From: Firmicutes bacterium HGW-Firmicutes-1
GTDB lineage: Bacteria; Bacillota; Clostridia; Lachnospirales; Vallitaleaceae
DNA: 64,000 nt
Assembly: GCA_002841625.1 (NCBI GenBank)
Contig: PHAG01000001.1
Span: forward strand, 62,001 to 126,000
Direction: 5' to 3'
Below are positions 18,237 to 26,189 of the stretch, one piece after another. Below the pieces are notes generated by a model. It saw only the letters and a program-made list of their open reading frames with translations. It made no database searches and was not told the origin of the DNA. Position 1 is the first letter of the stretch. The number at the start of each line of letters is the position of its first letter. The position numbers and the translations under genes are program-made.

Positions 18237-18255
18237 TATTCAAATCTTACTTTTT
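18221..18255. terminator. Perfect 28-bp palindrome over two convergent stop codons (bidirectional terminator)
   Basis: AAGATTTGAATATT (18221-18234) is followed at once by its exact reverse complement (18235-18248), then T5 on the plus strand. It contains both stop codons (overlapping as TTAA) and encodes the C-terminal RFEY of both the appendage-like protein (plus) and the acyltransferase (minus). Confidence 0.7.
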
Positions 18256-18778
18256 CTTCATCGACGATTACCTTTCCTACAATTCTTATTGGTGTTCCAT
18301 GTGCAATTGTAAAATCCGGTATATTCATATTTACAAGGCTATTTGCCCCAATTACACAATGATTACCAATAGATACACCTTTTGTTATAATACTCATACC
18401 TCCAATATAGCTGTTATTAGCGATGTGTATATCACCTTTTTTAAATTCAGCTTTACCTCCTGTTAATACATATTCAACAGAATCATGTGTAACAATTTGA
18501 ACACCGCTTGATATATGGCAAAAGTCTCCTATCGTTACAATTCCATTTATACCTTCAATTACAGTAAAAGGTCCAATCCATACGTTAGCACCTACTTTTA
18601 TATTTCCCATAATGACACTACTATCATAAATTGTTGTATTTTCACCACATTTTAATAATTTAGCCTTTTCCCATCGATCAAATAGTAGTTCATTAGAAGG
18701 TAATACACGACTGAATTCCTTAAGCATTTTATTTCTTTTTTCACACAAATATTCTTCTATAGATTGATCAAATTCCAT
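18233..18778 (-). CDS. Hexapeptide-repeat acyltransferase (LbetaH), sugar-modifying
   Basis: A 181-residue left-handed beta-helix acyltransferase. The first ~45 residues are helical, followed by hexapeptide turns (TTIYDSSVIMGNIKVGANVWI; VTIGDFCHISSGVQIVTHDS; IHIANNSYIGGMSIITKGVS; IGNHCVIGANSLVNMNIPDF) and the typical end AHGTPIRIVGKV. THDS supplies the likely catalytic histidine. Such proteins acetylate amino or hydroxyl groups of sugars. It lies four bases after the DegT aminotransferase gene, implying that it acylates the amino group made there. GAGGGA precedes the ATG. Its last codons lie in a palindrome shared with the convergent gene. Confidence 0.85.
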   Translation of the reverse strand: MEFDQSIEEYLCEKRNKMLKEFSRVLPSNELLFDRWEKAKLLKCGENTTIYDSSVIMGNIKVGANVWIGPFTVIEGINGIVTIGDFCHISSGVQIVTHDSVEYVLTGGKAEFKKGDIHIANNSYIGGMSIITKGVSIGNHCVIGANSLVNMNIPDFTIAHGTPIRIVGKVIVDEEKVRFEY

Positions 18779-18782
18779 ATGA

Positions 18783-19886
18783 TTATTCCCTCATAACTTC
18801 AATTAAATTCGAAACAACATATTCGATATCTTCTACCGAAAGGTATGTATGCATTGGTAACGCAAGCCCTTGTTTATATGCATTTATTGAATTTCCAAAT
18901 GCGCTATAGTTGTAACTATACTTTTCCAAATAATATTGTTGTAAATGAACCGCGTATGCTCCGATATTTGTTTCGATTCCTTTCATTTTTAATGCTTTCA
19001 TAACTTTATCTCTATTGATACCATTACTAAGAAGAATATGATAAGTTTGATAAACATGCTTGCAATACTCCTTGCAAATCGGTATTTTAACTTCTTCTAA
19101 ATCACTTAACATTTGAAAATACTTTTCTGCAAGCAATCTTCTTTTAGAAATAATATTCTGTAGTTTTGGAATCTGAGCCTTCCCAATAGCTCCTTGTATA
19201 TTTGTCATACGATAATTGTAGCCTGGCATAACAAGTACTTTACCCGCTTCAGTATTTAACATTCCGTGATCTCTGAGAAGCCTAAGCTTAATTGCAAGCT
19301 TAGTATTATTGGTTACAACCACGCCACCCTCTCCTGTTGTTATGACTTTTCGAGGATGAAAGCTAAAACAACCAACATCCCCTAAAGTACCCGCTTTAAC
19401 GCCCTTATACTCAGCCCCAAGCGCACATGCAGCATCTTCTATAATCGATAAATGGTATTTTTTTGATAACTCAATAATCTGATCCATATCCGCTACATGA
19501 CCGAATTCATGAACTGGCATGATTGCTCTCGTTTTTCCAGTAATTAGCTTTTCAATTTTAGAAGTATCAATACAAAATGTATCCTCACATATATCACATA
19601 AAACCGTTTTTGCGCCAACTAACTCAACTACGTTTGCAGATGCAGGAAAAGTAAAATCAGGAACAATAACCTCATCCTTAGGACCTATATCTAAGGCATG
19701 TAATGCAAGATGTAAAGCTGCTGTTCCGCTACTTAACGCAATTACATGACTTACTTCTAAATATTTTGAAATCAAACTTTCAAATGCCTCTACCCATTCT
19801 CCATGGGCAAGCCATTTTGAAGCTAATACAGCCTTTATTTCTTCAAGCTCCTCTTGACCAATTTCTGGATCAGCTAATTTTATCAC
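18783..19886 (-). CDS. DegT/DnrJ/EryC1 sugar aminotransferase, second copy
   Basis: A 367-residue fold-type-I PLP enzyme with ALSSGTAALHLALHAL, PDFTFPASANVV, IEDAACALGAEY and the PLP lysine in CFSFHPRKVITTGEGG. The SFHPRK form is that of the PseC/ArnB/PglE-like 4-aminotransferases rather than the WbpE form seen at 9738, so the two copies probably make different amino sugars. The start is GTG (19884-19886), overlapping the stop of the epimerase/dehydratase gene by four bases (GTGA), with AGGAG upstream. The pathway would be: dehydratase, this aminotransferase, then the acyltransferase downstream. Confidence 0.9.
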   Translation of the reverse strand: MIKLADPEIGQEELEEIKAVLASKWLAHGEWVEAFESLISKYLEVSHVIALSSGTAALHLALHALDIGPKDEVIVPDFTFPASANVVELVGAKTVLCDICEDTFCIDTSKIEKLITGKTRAIMPVHEFGHVADMDQIIELSKKYHLSIIEDAACALGAEYKGVKAGTLGDVGCFSFHPRKVITTGEGGVVVTNNTKLAIKLRLLRDHGMLNTEAGKVLVMPGYNYRMTNIQGAIGKAQIPKLQNIISKRRLLAEKYFQMLSDLEEVKIPICKEYCKHVYQTYHILLSNGINRDKVMKALKMKGIETNIGAYAVHLQQYYLEKYSYNYSAFGNSINAYKQGLALPMHTYLSVEDIEYVVSNLIEVMRE

Positions 19887-20848
19887 GACGAAATACTCCT
19901 ATACCAAGCAATTGTTTTTTCTAATCCTTTTGTTAAGTCAATCTTTGGTTCAAAATCTAATACCTTTCTAGCCCTCTCAATACTTGGTATTCTGAGTTCA
20001 ACATCCACATAACTTTTAGGTACATATTTTATATTAGATTTAGAATATGCAATACTTTTCACTAGCTGTGCAAGCATCGAAATCGTAATTGTTCCTCGTG
20101 GATTTCCTATATTAAAAGAACTCCCAATGGCTTCTTTTTTTTCTAAACAAAGCATTAGTCCACATATAAAATCATCTATATAACACCAAGAGCGTATTTG
20201 ATCACCATCTCCATGTATTAAGATTTCTTCGTTTTTTATAGCTCTTAAAATGAATTGATGAATTGCTCCTTCTCCTACCTGTCCTGGTCCATAAACATTA
20301 AAAGGCCTAATGGATACAACGGGAAAACCGTACTCCTTGTAATAACTATGAGCTAAATGCTCACCTGCTAATTTACTAACTGAATACGTCCATCTAGCTT
20401 CTCCAACTGGTTGTAAATTCGTCGTATCTTCTTCGTCTACTCTGAATGCATAGGAACCAAATACTTCAGAGGTTGAAATTTCAATTATCCTGTCTATGTT
20501 CTTTGCATTTTCTTTTAGTGCTTCTAGTAAATTATAAGTTCCAATCATATTTACCTTCATCGTTTCTACTGGATTCTTTATAACAGTATCTATTCCTGCG
20601 ATCGCAGCTAAGTGAACTATAATATTAGGTTTAAACTTGCATAGCACTTCACTTACATGCTCGTAATCGAGTATATCACCTTGAATGAGATTTATATTTG
20701 CTTTACTTAGTAAATCTGTATCTTTTATAGAGTTTCTTCTCAAATTATCATATATCACAATATCATTATTTTCACACAACACTGCACATAGTTTAGTTCC
20801 GATAAAACCGGCTCCGCCTGTTAAGAAAATTCTTTTACCTCTTATCAT
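19883..20848 (-). CDS. NAD-dependent nucleotide-sugar epimerase/dehydratase (extended SDR)
   Basis: A Rossmann protein with GKRIFLTGGAGFIGTKL at the N-terminus, HLAAIAGIDTV, ISTSEVFGSY, the catalytic YSVSK (Tyr-x-x-x-Lys) and SIRPFNVYGPGQ. The last matches the GDP/UDP/dTDP-sugar 4,6-dehydratase and 4-epimerase branch. I use ATG 20846-20848 (321 residues), because the TTG-GGG-GTA stretch upstream is its ribosome site. It is coupled to the aminotransferase gene by a 4-base overlap and lies 14 bp after the GT-B gene. The nucleotide sugar is not identifiable by eye. Confidence 0.88.
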   Translation of the reverse strand: MIRGKRIFLTGGAGFIGTKLCAVLCENNDIVIYDNLRRNSIKDTDLLSKANINLIQGDILDYEHVSEVLCKFKPNIIVHLAAIAGIDTVIKNPVETMKVNMIGTYNLLEALKENAKNIDRIIEISTSEVFGSYAFRVDEEDTTNLQPVGEARWTYSVSKLAGEHLAHSYYKEYGFPVVSIRPFNVYGPGQVGEGAIHQFILRAIKNEEILIHGDGDQIRSWCYIDDFICGLMLCLEKKEAIGSSFNIGNPRGTITISMLAQLVKSIAYSKSNIKYVPKSYVDVELRIPSIERARKVLDFEPKIDLTKGLEKTIAWYRSISS

Positions 20849-20862
20849 ACTTACCCCCAAAA

Positions 20863-21870
20863 TTAATCTACTTGATATAACTCTATGAATCTTCTACTTA
20901 GTTTATTAATGTCATGATGCTTTTTTGCGTATTTTCTTGACTTCATTCCTATATCACTTAAGCAATCTCTATTATTCAATAAAAATTCTATTTTCTCCTT
21001 AATGTTAGTTGGATTAGCCGAAATAATTGGCAATTCTCTTGGGTATTTTTCTTGCATAAAATCACTAATATAGCATACAACAGGTTTGCCAAACGACATA
21101 TTTTCGATGGAACATAATCCATAAGAGCCTATTAGTATTTGATCAATAATAATATCAGCATTTACATATGTTTTTTTGGCTTCTTCATATGATATTCCTT
21201 GAATAAGTTTGAAATCGAAATCATATTTGCTTTGTAACATTTCAATTGCTTGAAGTATATGGATTGTACCTTTTATTTCTGGACTTGTCGGAGCATGAAC
21301 AATTGTTATTTTTTTATTTTTACTAGGTTCTTCTATTTGGTTAAACTCATTTAGATCTATTGCTTGAGGTATAATGACTAAATTCGAATAATAGTCCTTA
21401 ACATATTCATATAGTTCATAATCACTCACAATACAAGTATCAATATATTTAGCAAGTTGTTCTAATCGACGCTTAATTGCATCTTCCTTTAAGCATTTTA
21501 CATTTACAAATGGACTTAACTTAACAGCCTGAGAATATATCCTAACGTCAGATCCCCAATGATGCATGACTACTTTCTTATTAAGTTCTTTAAGCAAGGG
21601 TAAGTCCGAACCATCTAATGTTAAACTAGTGCCAAAATGATAATGAAACACGTCAACATCTGCAATTATTCTAGAAGCAAGTAATTTTGTTGCTTCATTT
21701 GCTTCAAGAATACTACTGAATGATTTAATATTCATGACCATATCGGATTTATATCCTAAATAATTAGGATAATAATTAATTGCTTTCGCATCCTCACCAA
21801 CTTTCTTGAGACCTTCAACTATAATATGCATTTGATTGGCAATTTCCATAGTTCCATGAAGAATTCTCAA
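20863..21870 (-). CDS. GT-B glycosyltransferase, stand-alone paralogue of the giant enzyme's C-terminus
   Basis: A 335-residue glycosyltransferase with GT-B features: YHFGTSLTLDGSDLPLLKEL, VMHHWGSDVRIYSQA, IVHAPTSPEIKGT and, in the donor-binding half, SIENMSFGKPVVCYISDFMQ. It aligns along its whole length with residues ~1071-1401 of the protein at 12554 (LHGTM start, LT LD.SDL, HHWGSDVR/HFWGQDVR, VSDYEL.EYVKDY). The start is TTG (21868-21870), with AAGGGA five bases upstream and agreement with the paralogue's domain boundary. It is the first gene of the second sugar set and may add the sugar that this set makes. Confidence 0.86.
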   Translation of the reverse strand: MRILHGTMEIANQMHIIVEGLKKVGEDAKAINYYPNYLGYKSDMVMNIKSFSSILEANEATKLLASRIIADVDVFHYHFGTSLTLDGSDLPLLKELNKKVVMHHWGSDVRIYSQAVKLSPFVNVKCLKEDAIKRRLEQLAKYIDTCIVSDYELYEYVKDYYSNLVIIPQAIDLNEFNQIEEPSKNKKITIVHAPTSPEIKGTIHILQAIEMLQSKYDFDFKLIQGISYEEAKKTYVNADIIIDQILIGSYGLCSIENMSFGKPVVCYISDFMQEKYPRELPIISANPTNIKEKIEFLLNNRDCLSDIGMKSRKYAKKHHDINKLSRRFIELYQVD

Positions 21871-22264
21871 ATAATCCCTTCTTTCCTATTCAGCTATATT
21901 CACGTTTTGTTTTAATAATGGCTTTATGTACATCCAGTTATTTAATTGTTGTATGTATCATAAGAACCTGACCTTACTAATATATGCCACCAAATGTAGA
22001 ACGTGTTTATCACTCATACTACCTATCTACACAACAAAAAAACACCTGAAATTGAATCAGATATTTTAACCGATAATATAAGAAATCCCCCACTTCTTAT
22101 ATTATCGGTGGGGGTTCAAGCCCCACCGATGTCCATGCAAAGCTTACATTCAGTTACGAAACCGTAGCGAATGCGGAGGTATTGTAACTTTGCTAATTTT
22201 ATTTTACTTATAGTATATGTAACCTCATAAAAACCATCGAACTCTATAATGATTACTCCTGTAT
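21871..22264. other. Intergenic region between the GT-B and flavoprotein genes
   Basis: About 390 bp without a credible gene. The right half carries a strongly structured stretch (22070-22193, described separately), and an A-run at 22034-22040 that reads as a T-run on the minus strand after a short hairpin (CTGA...TCAG). It could end the flavoprotein transcript. The left ~150 bp shows nothing I recognise. Confidence 0.5.
22070..22193. repeat. Structured intergenic sequence with competing hairpins
   Basis: A perfect 15-bp inverted repeat (22070-22084 / 22094-22108, CCGATAATATAAGAA) has the 9-base loop ATCCCCCAC. The loop's CCCCCAC is complementary to GTGGGGG at 22108-22114. A second perfect 10-bp hairpin (22104-22113 / 22121-22130, ATCGGTGGGG) overlaps the first, so only one can form fully. 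A third pairing joins 22137-22147 with 22184-22193. It lies 3' of the flavoprotein gene. The family is unknown. Confidence 0.65.
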
Positions 22265-23110
22265 TTATAGTTTATTTCTAAATCCTTTTTCTACGGTCAA
22301 TAACTTTTCGTAATCTACCATTTTACTAATTGTGTTCCTCATTTTCTTTTCTAAAAAATTTGCCATATGATGTTTAAAAGAAGATACTTGAGCTGGAACA
22401 TACCATTTTGTATCTTTATTAAAAGCATCTTTTTCTTCGTAATATCTTAAATCTGCCTGTAAAATTTGGGGTGCTATTTTACATATCACTCTAAAGACAT
22501 GAAAAACAAATATTTCTCCAAACTTAGGTTTTAATGTACTAGGTCTAATCATTGCTTTATAAAAGCTATGCGCCGCTTTTTCAAGCTTGGTTCTTCTTTT
22601 ATCTAGTTCTACTTTGCTCATAGGGAAAGGTAAAATATCCACGTAAACTTTATCTACTACATTGAAACCAGCTGCACTTGCCCAAGTTTCCATTGGAATA
22701 AAGACACCCTTTGTTTGCCACTTGGTACAACTAGAAATGAGGAAAGCTCTTTTTCCGAAATACTTAGGTCTATGACAATTATAGGCGACATGATCAAGGA
22801 AATTTTTCATAATACCCGTTACACTGAACATGTACCCTGGCGATGCTAAAACTATGGCATCTGCTAGCAATATTTTTTCTTCTATTTCCTTCACTTTTAG
22901 GGCATGAGGACATTTGTCTTCACCATAAAAAATACATTGGTGACAACCAATGCAAAAATCTATATGATGATCACTAAGATAAAGATGCTCAAAATCAAAT
23001 GTTAATTTACCATCCTTCTCAGACTCTTTTTTAAACATCTGTTCGAAATACCTAACTACTTCTACTGTATTTCCAGCCTTTCTTGCCCCGTTAATAACTA
23101 ATATCTTCAT
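22265..23110 (-). CDS. Flavodoxin-fold NAD(P)H-dependent FMN reductase family protein
   Basis: A 281-residue protein with a flavodoxin-like N-terminal domain: MKILVINGARKAGNTVEVVR (FMN phosphate loop), then CIGCHQCIFYGEDKCPHALK (four cysteines, iron-sulphur flavoprotein-like), ASPGYMFSVTGIMKNFLDH and GKRAFLISSC. The C-terminal ~100 residues are less conserved and basic. Such proteins reduce quinones, flavins or act as iron-sulphur flavoproteins. It is monocistronic between the sugar cluster and the ABC operon, with palindromic copy 2 upstream. The partner and substrate are unknown. Confidence 0.82.
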   Translation of the reverse strand: MKILVINGARKAGNTVEVVRYFEQMFKKESEKDGKLTFDFEHLYLSDHHIDFCIGCHQCIFYGEDKCPHALKVKEIEEKILLADAIVLASPGYMFSVTGIMKNFLDHVAYNCHRPKYFGKRAFLISSCTKWQTKGVFIPMETWASAAGFNVVDKVYVDILPFPMSKVELDKRRTKLEKAAHSFYKAMIRPSTLKPKFGEIFVFHVFRVICKIAPQILQADLRYYEEKDAFNKDTKWYVPAQVSSFKHHMANFLEKKMRNTISKMVDYEKLLTVEKGFRNKL

Positions 23111-23364
23111 CTATAAATCCTCCCTCGAAATCACGTAAATTATTTACCACCCGCAACTATTTCACTAGTAATCTAATCCTTACTGTGAATCATTCAATAC
23201 TTAATATAATCTTATCTGAATTGTCATAATCTTTCAATGTTTTTCTGGTTTAATCCGAATTGAACAATACAGAAATTCTCTATACCACCTTTAGAGGACT
23301 AGCTTTCAACTTTTGTCTTTACCAAGAAAATCGGCTGTCAGGTTGTTGACTTAATTAATTATCA
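23111..23364. other. Intergenic region upstream of the flavoprotein gene
   Basis: About 250 bp of AT-rich DNA between the flavoprotein start and the palindromic element at 23365. It presumably contains the flavoprotein promoter. No clear -35/-10 pair, terminator or coding sequence could be supported. Confidence 0.4.
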
Positions 23365-23525
23365 CTTGCGAAACAGAGATAAAAGCATTTTTTCTTCCAG
23401 ATTAATACAAAGGCAGTAAGTGTTCATTTTTCGCCTGACCGGCCGAAGGGTAAGGCCAGAAAAATGAACACTTACTGCCTTTAATAAGTACACCTATCTG
23501 AAAAAATGCTTTTATCGACAGTCCG
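23365..23525. repeat. Nested-palindrome intergenic element, copy 2
   Basis: Same architecture as the copies at 4151 and 26001. Outer 17-bp arms are 23378-23394 and 23500-23516, perfectly complementary here where the other two copies have one T/G difference. Inner perfect 21-bp arms are 23412-23432 and 23459-23479. It lies about 45 bp 3' of the stop codon of the last ABC-operon gene. Confidence 0.85.
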
Positions 23526-23567
23526 AATCATACCCATCCTGTTTTTCGTACAATAATCATTGTTTCA

Positions 23568-24287
23568 TTATATTGTTGACTTACGATAATCTCTCCTCAG
23601 AATACTCCCTATCCAAAGTAAATGTACAAATAATGCTATTCCAAATACTTGAAGGGATTTTGGATTTTGTATAATCTCAGTTATCCAATAAGTTGGAAAA
23701 AGCATAGAAAAATTAGTCAACCATCTTTCATTTAATAGATCTGTCAGGCAAAAAAACAACATAATGTTAAGACCTTTTGCATAAGTTAGTCCCTTTACCT
23801 TATCTGTAGCTATTGTAAATATAATCATACCTAATATCATTGAAAATATCCCTAGTAAAACTGACAGCAGAAAAACAACTAATAAGGGAAGCTTGTAAAT
23901 ATCTACAATAAAATAGCCCATAAATGTATAAATTACCGTTGCTACAAAGGCAAAGGATAACCTATTATAAAGATATCCACTTCTTCCAAGTGGCGTTACT
24001 GACATCAGCTCTGCTATTTTACCATCTCGCTCATCTAGCATCATAAACCCTGTAACAATACCCAGCATACCTGGTGTCAGTATTAACACCAACGACAATA
24101 TATACAAATAATAATCCGATAAATCAAAGTCAATATATTCATATAAAAAAGGAATCAAAAAAACGATCATTGCTTTGAAAACCGCAAATATAACTAACGG
24201 TAAGCAAAATAATAGTAACATCATAGGTTCTCTTACAAGCTGCTTGAAATCATTTTTTATGTGCTCTATATTCATAATTAGCTTCAC
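23568..24287 (-). CDS. ABC-2 type transporter permease (operon gene 3)
   Basis: A 239-residue integral membrane protein with about six hydrophobic segments (LLLFCLPLVIFAVFKAMIVF; YILSLVLILTPGMLGIVTGF; LLVVFLLSVLLGIFSMILGM). It contains the MLDERDGKIAELMSVTPLG cytoplasmic loop typical of ABC-2 exporters. It overlaps the preceding permease gene by four bases. With that permease and the ATPase it forms a complete exporter of unknown substrate; relatives are annotated as antibiotic or fluoroquinolone exporters. Confidence 0.85.
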   Translation of the reverse strand: MKLIMNIEHIKNDFKQLVREPMMLLLFCLPLVIFAVFKAMIVFLIPFLYEYIDFDLSDYYLYILSLVLILTPGMLGIVTGFMMLDERDGKIAELMSVTPLGRSGYLYNRLSFAFVATVIYTFMGYFIVDIYKLPLLVVFLLSVLLGIFSMILGMIIFTIATDKVKGLTYAKGLNIMLFFCLTDLLNERWLTNFSMLFPTYWITEIIQNPKSLQVFGIALFVHLLWIGSILRRDYRKSTI

Positions 24288-24976
24288 CCCCCAAATACAA
24301 CATACTTATCAAAAACTTTTTCCGTGTACAGCAAAACACAATAATTAATGAAAATCAAATAACTGATTAGAAAAAGCAGTTCCAATCCACCCATTCCTAG
24401 GTATGCACCTAACATAAGTCTTAGTGCTGCGACGCTTGGAATAAATGTCAAAAAATAAGTATATTTGAAACCAATAATCGAAAAACAAGGTATAATCAAT
24501 ACCAGCATTATAGGTACCGTCTTCATCAAGTACTGATTAACTGTTTTGCATTTTGCTCCAATCACTATACCACACAACGTAAATAAGGAAGACGTTAGCA
24601 GTAAAGCAATTATTAAAATTACCCATTGCACAGAATCAATATAAGTAAGTCGTGTAATCACAACACCAGCAAGAACAGATATGATTGAAAGTGAAATTAC
24701 TTTTGATAGAACAAATTCACGGGTAGTAAGTGGAGTTACAACTATGGATTGAATGACACCTTGAAGCTTTTCAAGCATAATGATACCACCAACAAAAAAC
24801 AAACCCAATACTGAAGGATCAGAAAAAACAACAATTGGAACAACAAACTTTAGCCCTGATGGTGGTATCCAAGATAGTGCCACCATATATAAGATGCTTA
24901 TAACAACATAAATAATATAGAAGCCCTGCTTAAACTGAAAGAGTATATCACTTTTTAATGCATTCAATAGTCTCAT
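24284..24976 (-). CDS. ABC-2 type transporter permease (operon gene 2)
   Basis: A 230-residue membrane protein with about six predicted transmembrane segments. The loop MLEKLQGVIQSIVVTPLTTREFVLSK (core GVIQSIVVTPLTTREF) is the ABC-2 signature also seen in its partner. It overlaps the ATPase gene by four bases and the next permease gene by four bases, so the three are translationally coupled. The two permeases would form a heterodimer. Confidence 0.85.
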   Translation of the reverse strand: MRLLNALKSDILFQFKQGFYIIYVVISILYMVALSWIPPSGLKFVVPIVVFSDPSVLGLFFVGGIIMLEKLQGVIQSIVVTPLTTREFVLSKVISLSIISVLAGVVITRLTYIDSVQWVILIIALLLTSSLFTLCGIVIGAKCKTVNQYLMKTVPIMLVLIIPCFSIIGFKYTYFLTFIPSVAALRLMLGAYLGMGGLELLFLISYLIFINYCVLLYTEKVFDKYVVFGG

Positions 24977-25827
24977 AGCAGCTCCCTCCCCGTAAGTTTA
25001 ATAAATACATCCTCTAAGGTAGCTTCTTGGCTATGAATGGTTTTAATTTCTTTATTCTTCATAATTTCAAAAAAGTCATTATTTTGCCCAATGTTTTGAA
25101 GTTCAAAGTGAGACTCTATCAGTTTCCCCGCATCTGCATATTCTAGCTTAAGATTATGTTTTCCATGCTTGAGCATTAACTTTTTGGGCTCATCAATAAC
25201 AGAGATTTTACCATCCACTATAAAGGCAACTCTATCACATAATTGTTCTGCAACTGTCATATTGTGGGTTGTTAAAAATATCGTCTTTCCACTGGCTTTA
25301 AGGCTAACAATCATGTCTTTTATAATCTTCGCATTGACAGGATCAAGTCCTGAGGTTGGCTCATCAAAAAACATCAACTCAGGTTCATGCATGATGGCAC
25401 GAATAAAATTCAACCGCATCTTCATACCCTTCGAATAGCCTTCAACCTTTTTATCTTTATCAGATAATAGACCCACTTTATCTAAAAGTTGTTGGACATT
25501 ATCTGTTTTGTTTTTATAATAAGAACGAATTAGTTTCAAATTTTCTTCTGCAGTTAATTTGATGTAGAGATTTGGAAAATCAAATGCAACTCCAATATTT
25601 TCATAGAAATCTTTTCCCCAACATCTTCTTTCTTTACCTAACACCTCAACATTACCTTCATACCCTCTTAAAAGTCCAATGATTAATCTCTGAGTCGTTG
25701 TTTTACCTGCCCCACTTGGACCTAAAAATCCAAATATTTCGCCTTTTTTTATATCAAAATCAATTTTTTTAATGGCTTCCTTATTTGATTTTGGATAAGT
25801 AAAATCAAGCCCTTGAACTGTTATCAT
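24973..25827 (-). CDS. ABC transporter ATP-binding protein (operon gene 1)
   Basis: The cytoplasmic ATPase of the exporter: Walker A GPSGAGKTT, signature YSKGMKMRL (a CcmA/drug-exporter variant of LSGGQ), Walker B LMFFDEPTSGLDP and the H-loop TTHNM. I start at ATG 25825-25827 (284 residues) because AAGGAGG lies six bases before it; an in-frame codon 24 bases earlier overlaps that site. The whole three-gene operon is flanked by palindromic copies 2 and 3. Confidence 0.92.
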   Translation of the reverse strand: MITVQGLDFTYPKSNKEAIKKIDFDIKKGEIFGFLGPSGAGKTTTQRLIIGLLRGYEGNVEVLGKERRCWGKDFYENIGVAFDFPNLYIKLTAEENLKLIRSYYKNKTDNVQQLLDKVGLLSDKDKKVEGYSKGMKMRLNFIRAIMHEPELMFFDEPTSGLDPVNAKIIKDMIVSLKASGKTIFLTTHNMTVAEQLCDRVAFIVDGKISVIDEPKKLMLKHGKHNLKLEYADAGKLIESHFELQNIGQNNDFFEIMKNKEIKTIHSQEATLEDVFIKLTGRELL

Positions 25828-26000
25828 GATTTTCCTCCTTAAGAAACGCACCTATTGGTTCTTATTAATTTCATAAAATTACACTTGTTCTTTATTAACA
25901 ATACCATGGTTACATATTTATATCAATGGTGGTTTAATTCAATTCATAATCTTTTCTAAATTTAATCTATGTAATTTAATGTAATTTAATTTAATTAATT
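25828..26000. other. Promoter region of the ABC operon
   Basis: About 170 bp, extremely AT-rich, with short direct repeats of GTAATTTAAT near 25972-25990 merging into the left flank of palindromic copy 3. It must hold the ABC operon promoter, but no convincing -35/-10 pair stands out. Confidence 0.35.
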
Positions 26001-26166
26001 ATCAATTAACGAAACAGAGATAAAAGCATTTTTTCTTCTAGATTAATAACAAAGGCAGTAAGTGTTCATTTTTCGCCAGACCGACCGAAGGGTAAGGCCA
26101 GAAAAATGAACACTTACTGCCAATAATGAGTACACACCTATCAGAAAAAATGCTTTTGTCGACAGT
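26001..26166. repeat. Nested-palindrome intergenic element, copy 3
   Basis: Outer 17-bp arms are 26019-26035 and 26144-26160; inner perfect 21-bp arms are 26054-26074 and 26101-26121. It is nearly identical to copies 1 and 2; the differences fall mainly in the loop (GACC instead of GGCC) and the spacers. It ends about 25 bp from the spoIIP stop codon. Confidence 0.85.
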
Positions 26167-26189
26167 ATGAGCACCAACTTCAACTATAA

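Noticed and set aside
22094-22135. tRNA-like 3' end (GGGGGTTCAAGCCCC...CCA)
   Set aside because: The TTCAAGC loop and a CCA are present, but a proper 5-bp T-stem, acceptor stem, D-arm and anticodon arm cannot be built; the bases belong to the competing hairpins.
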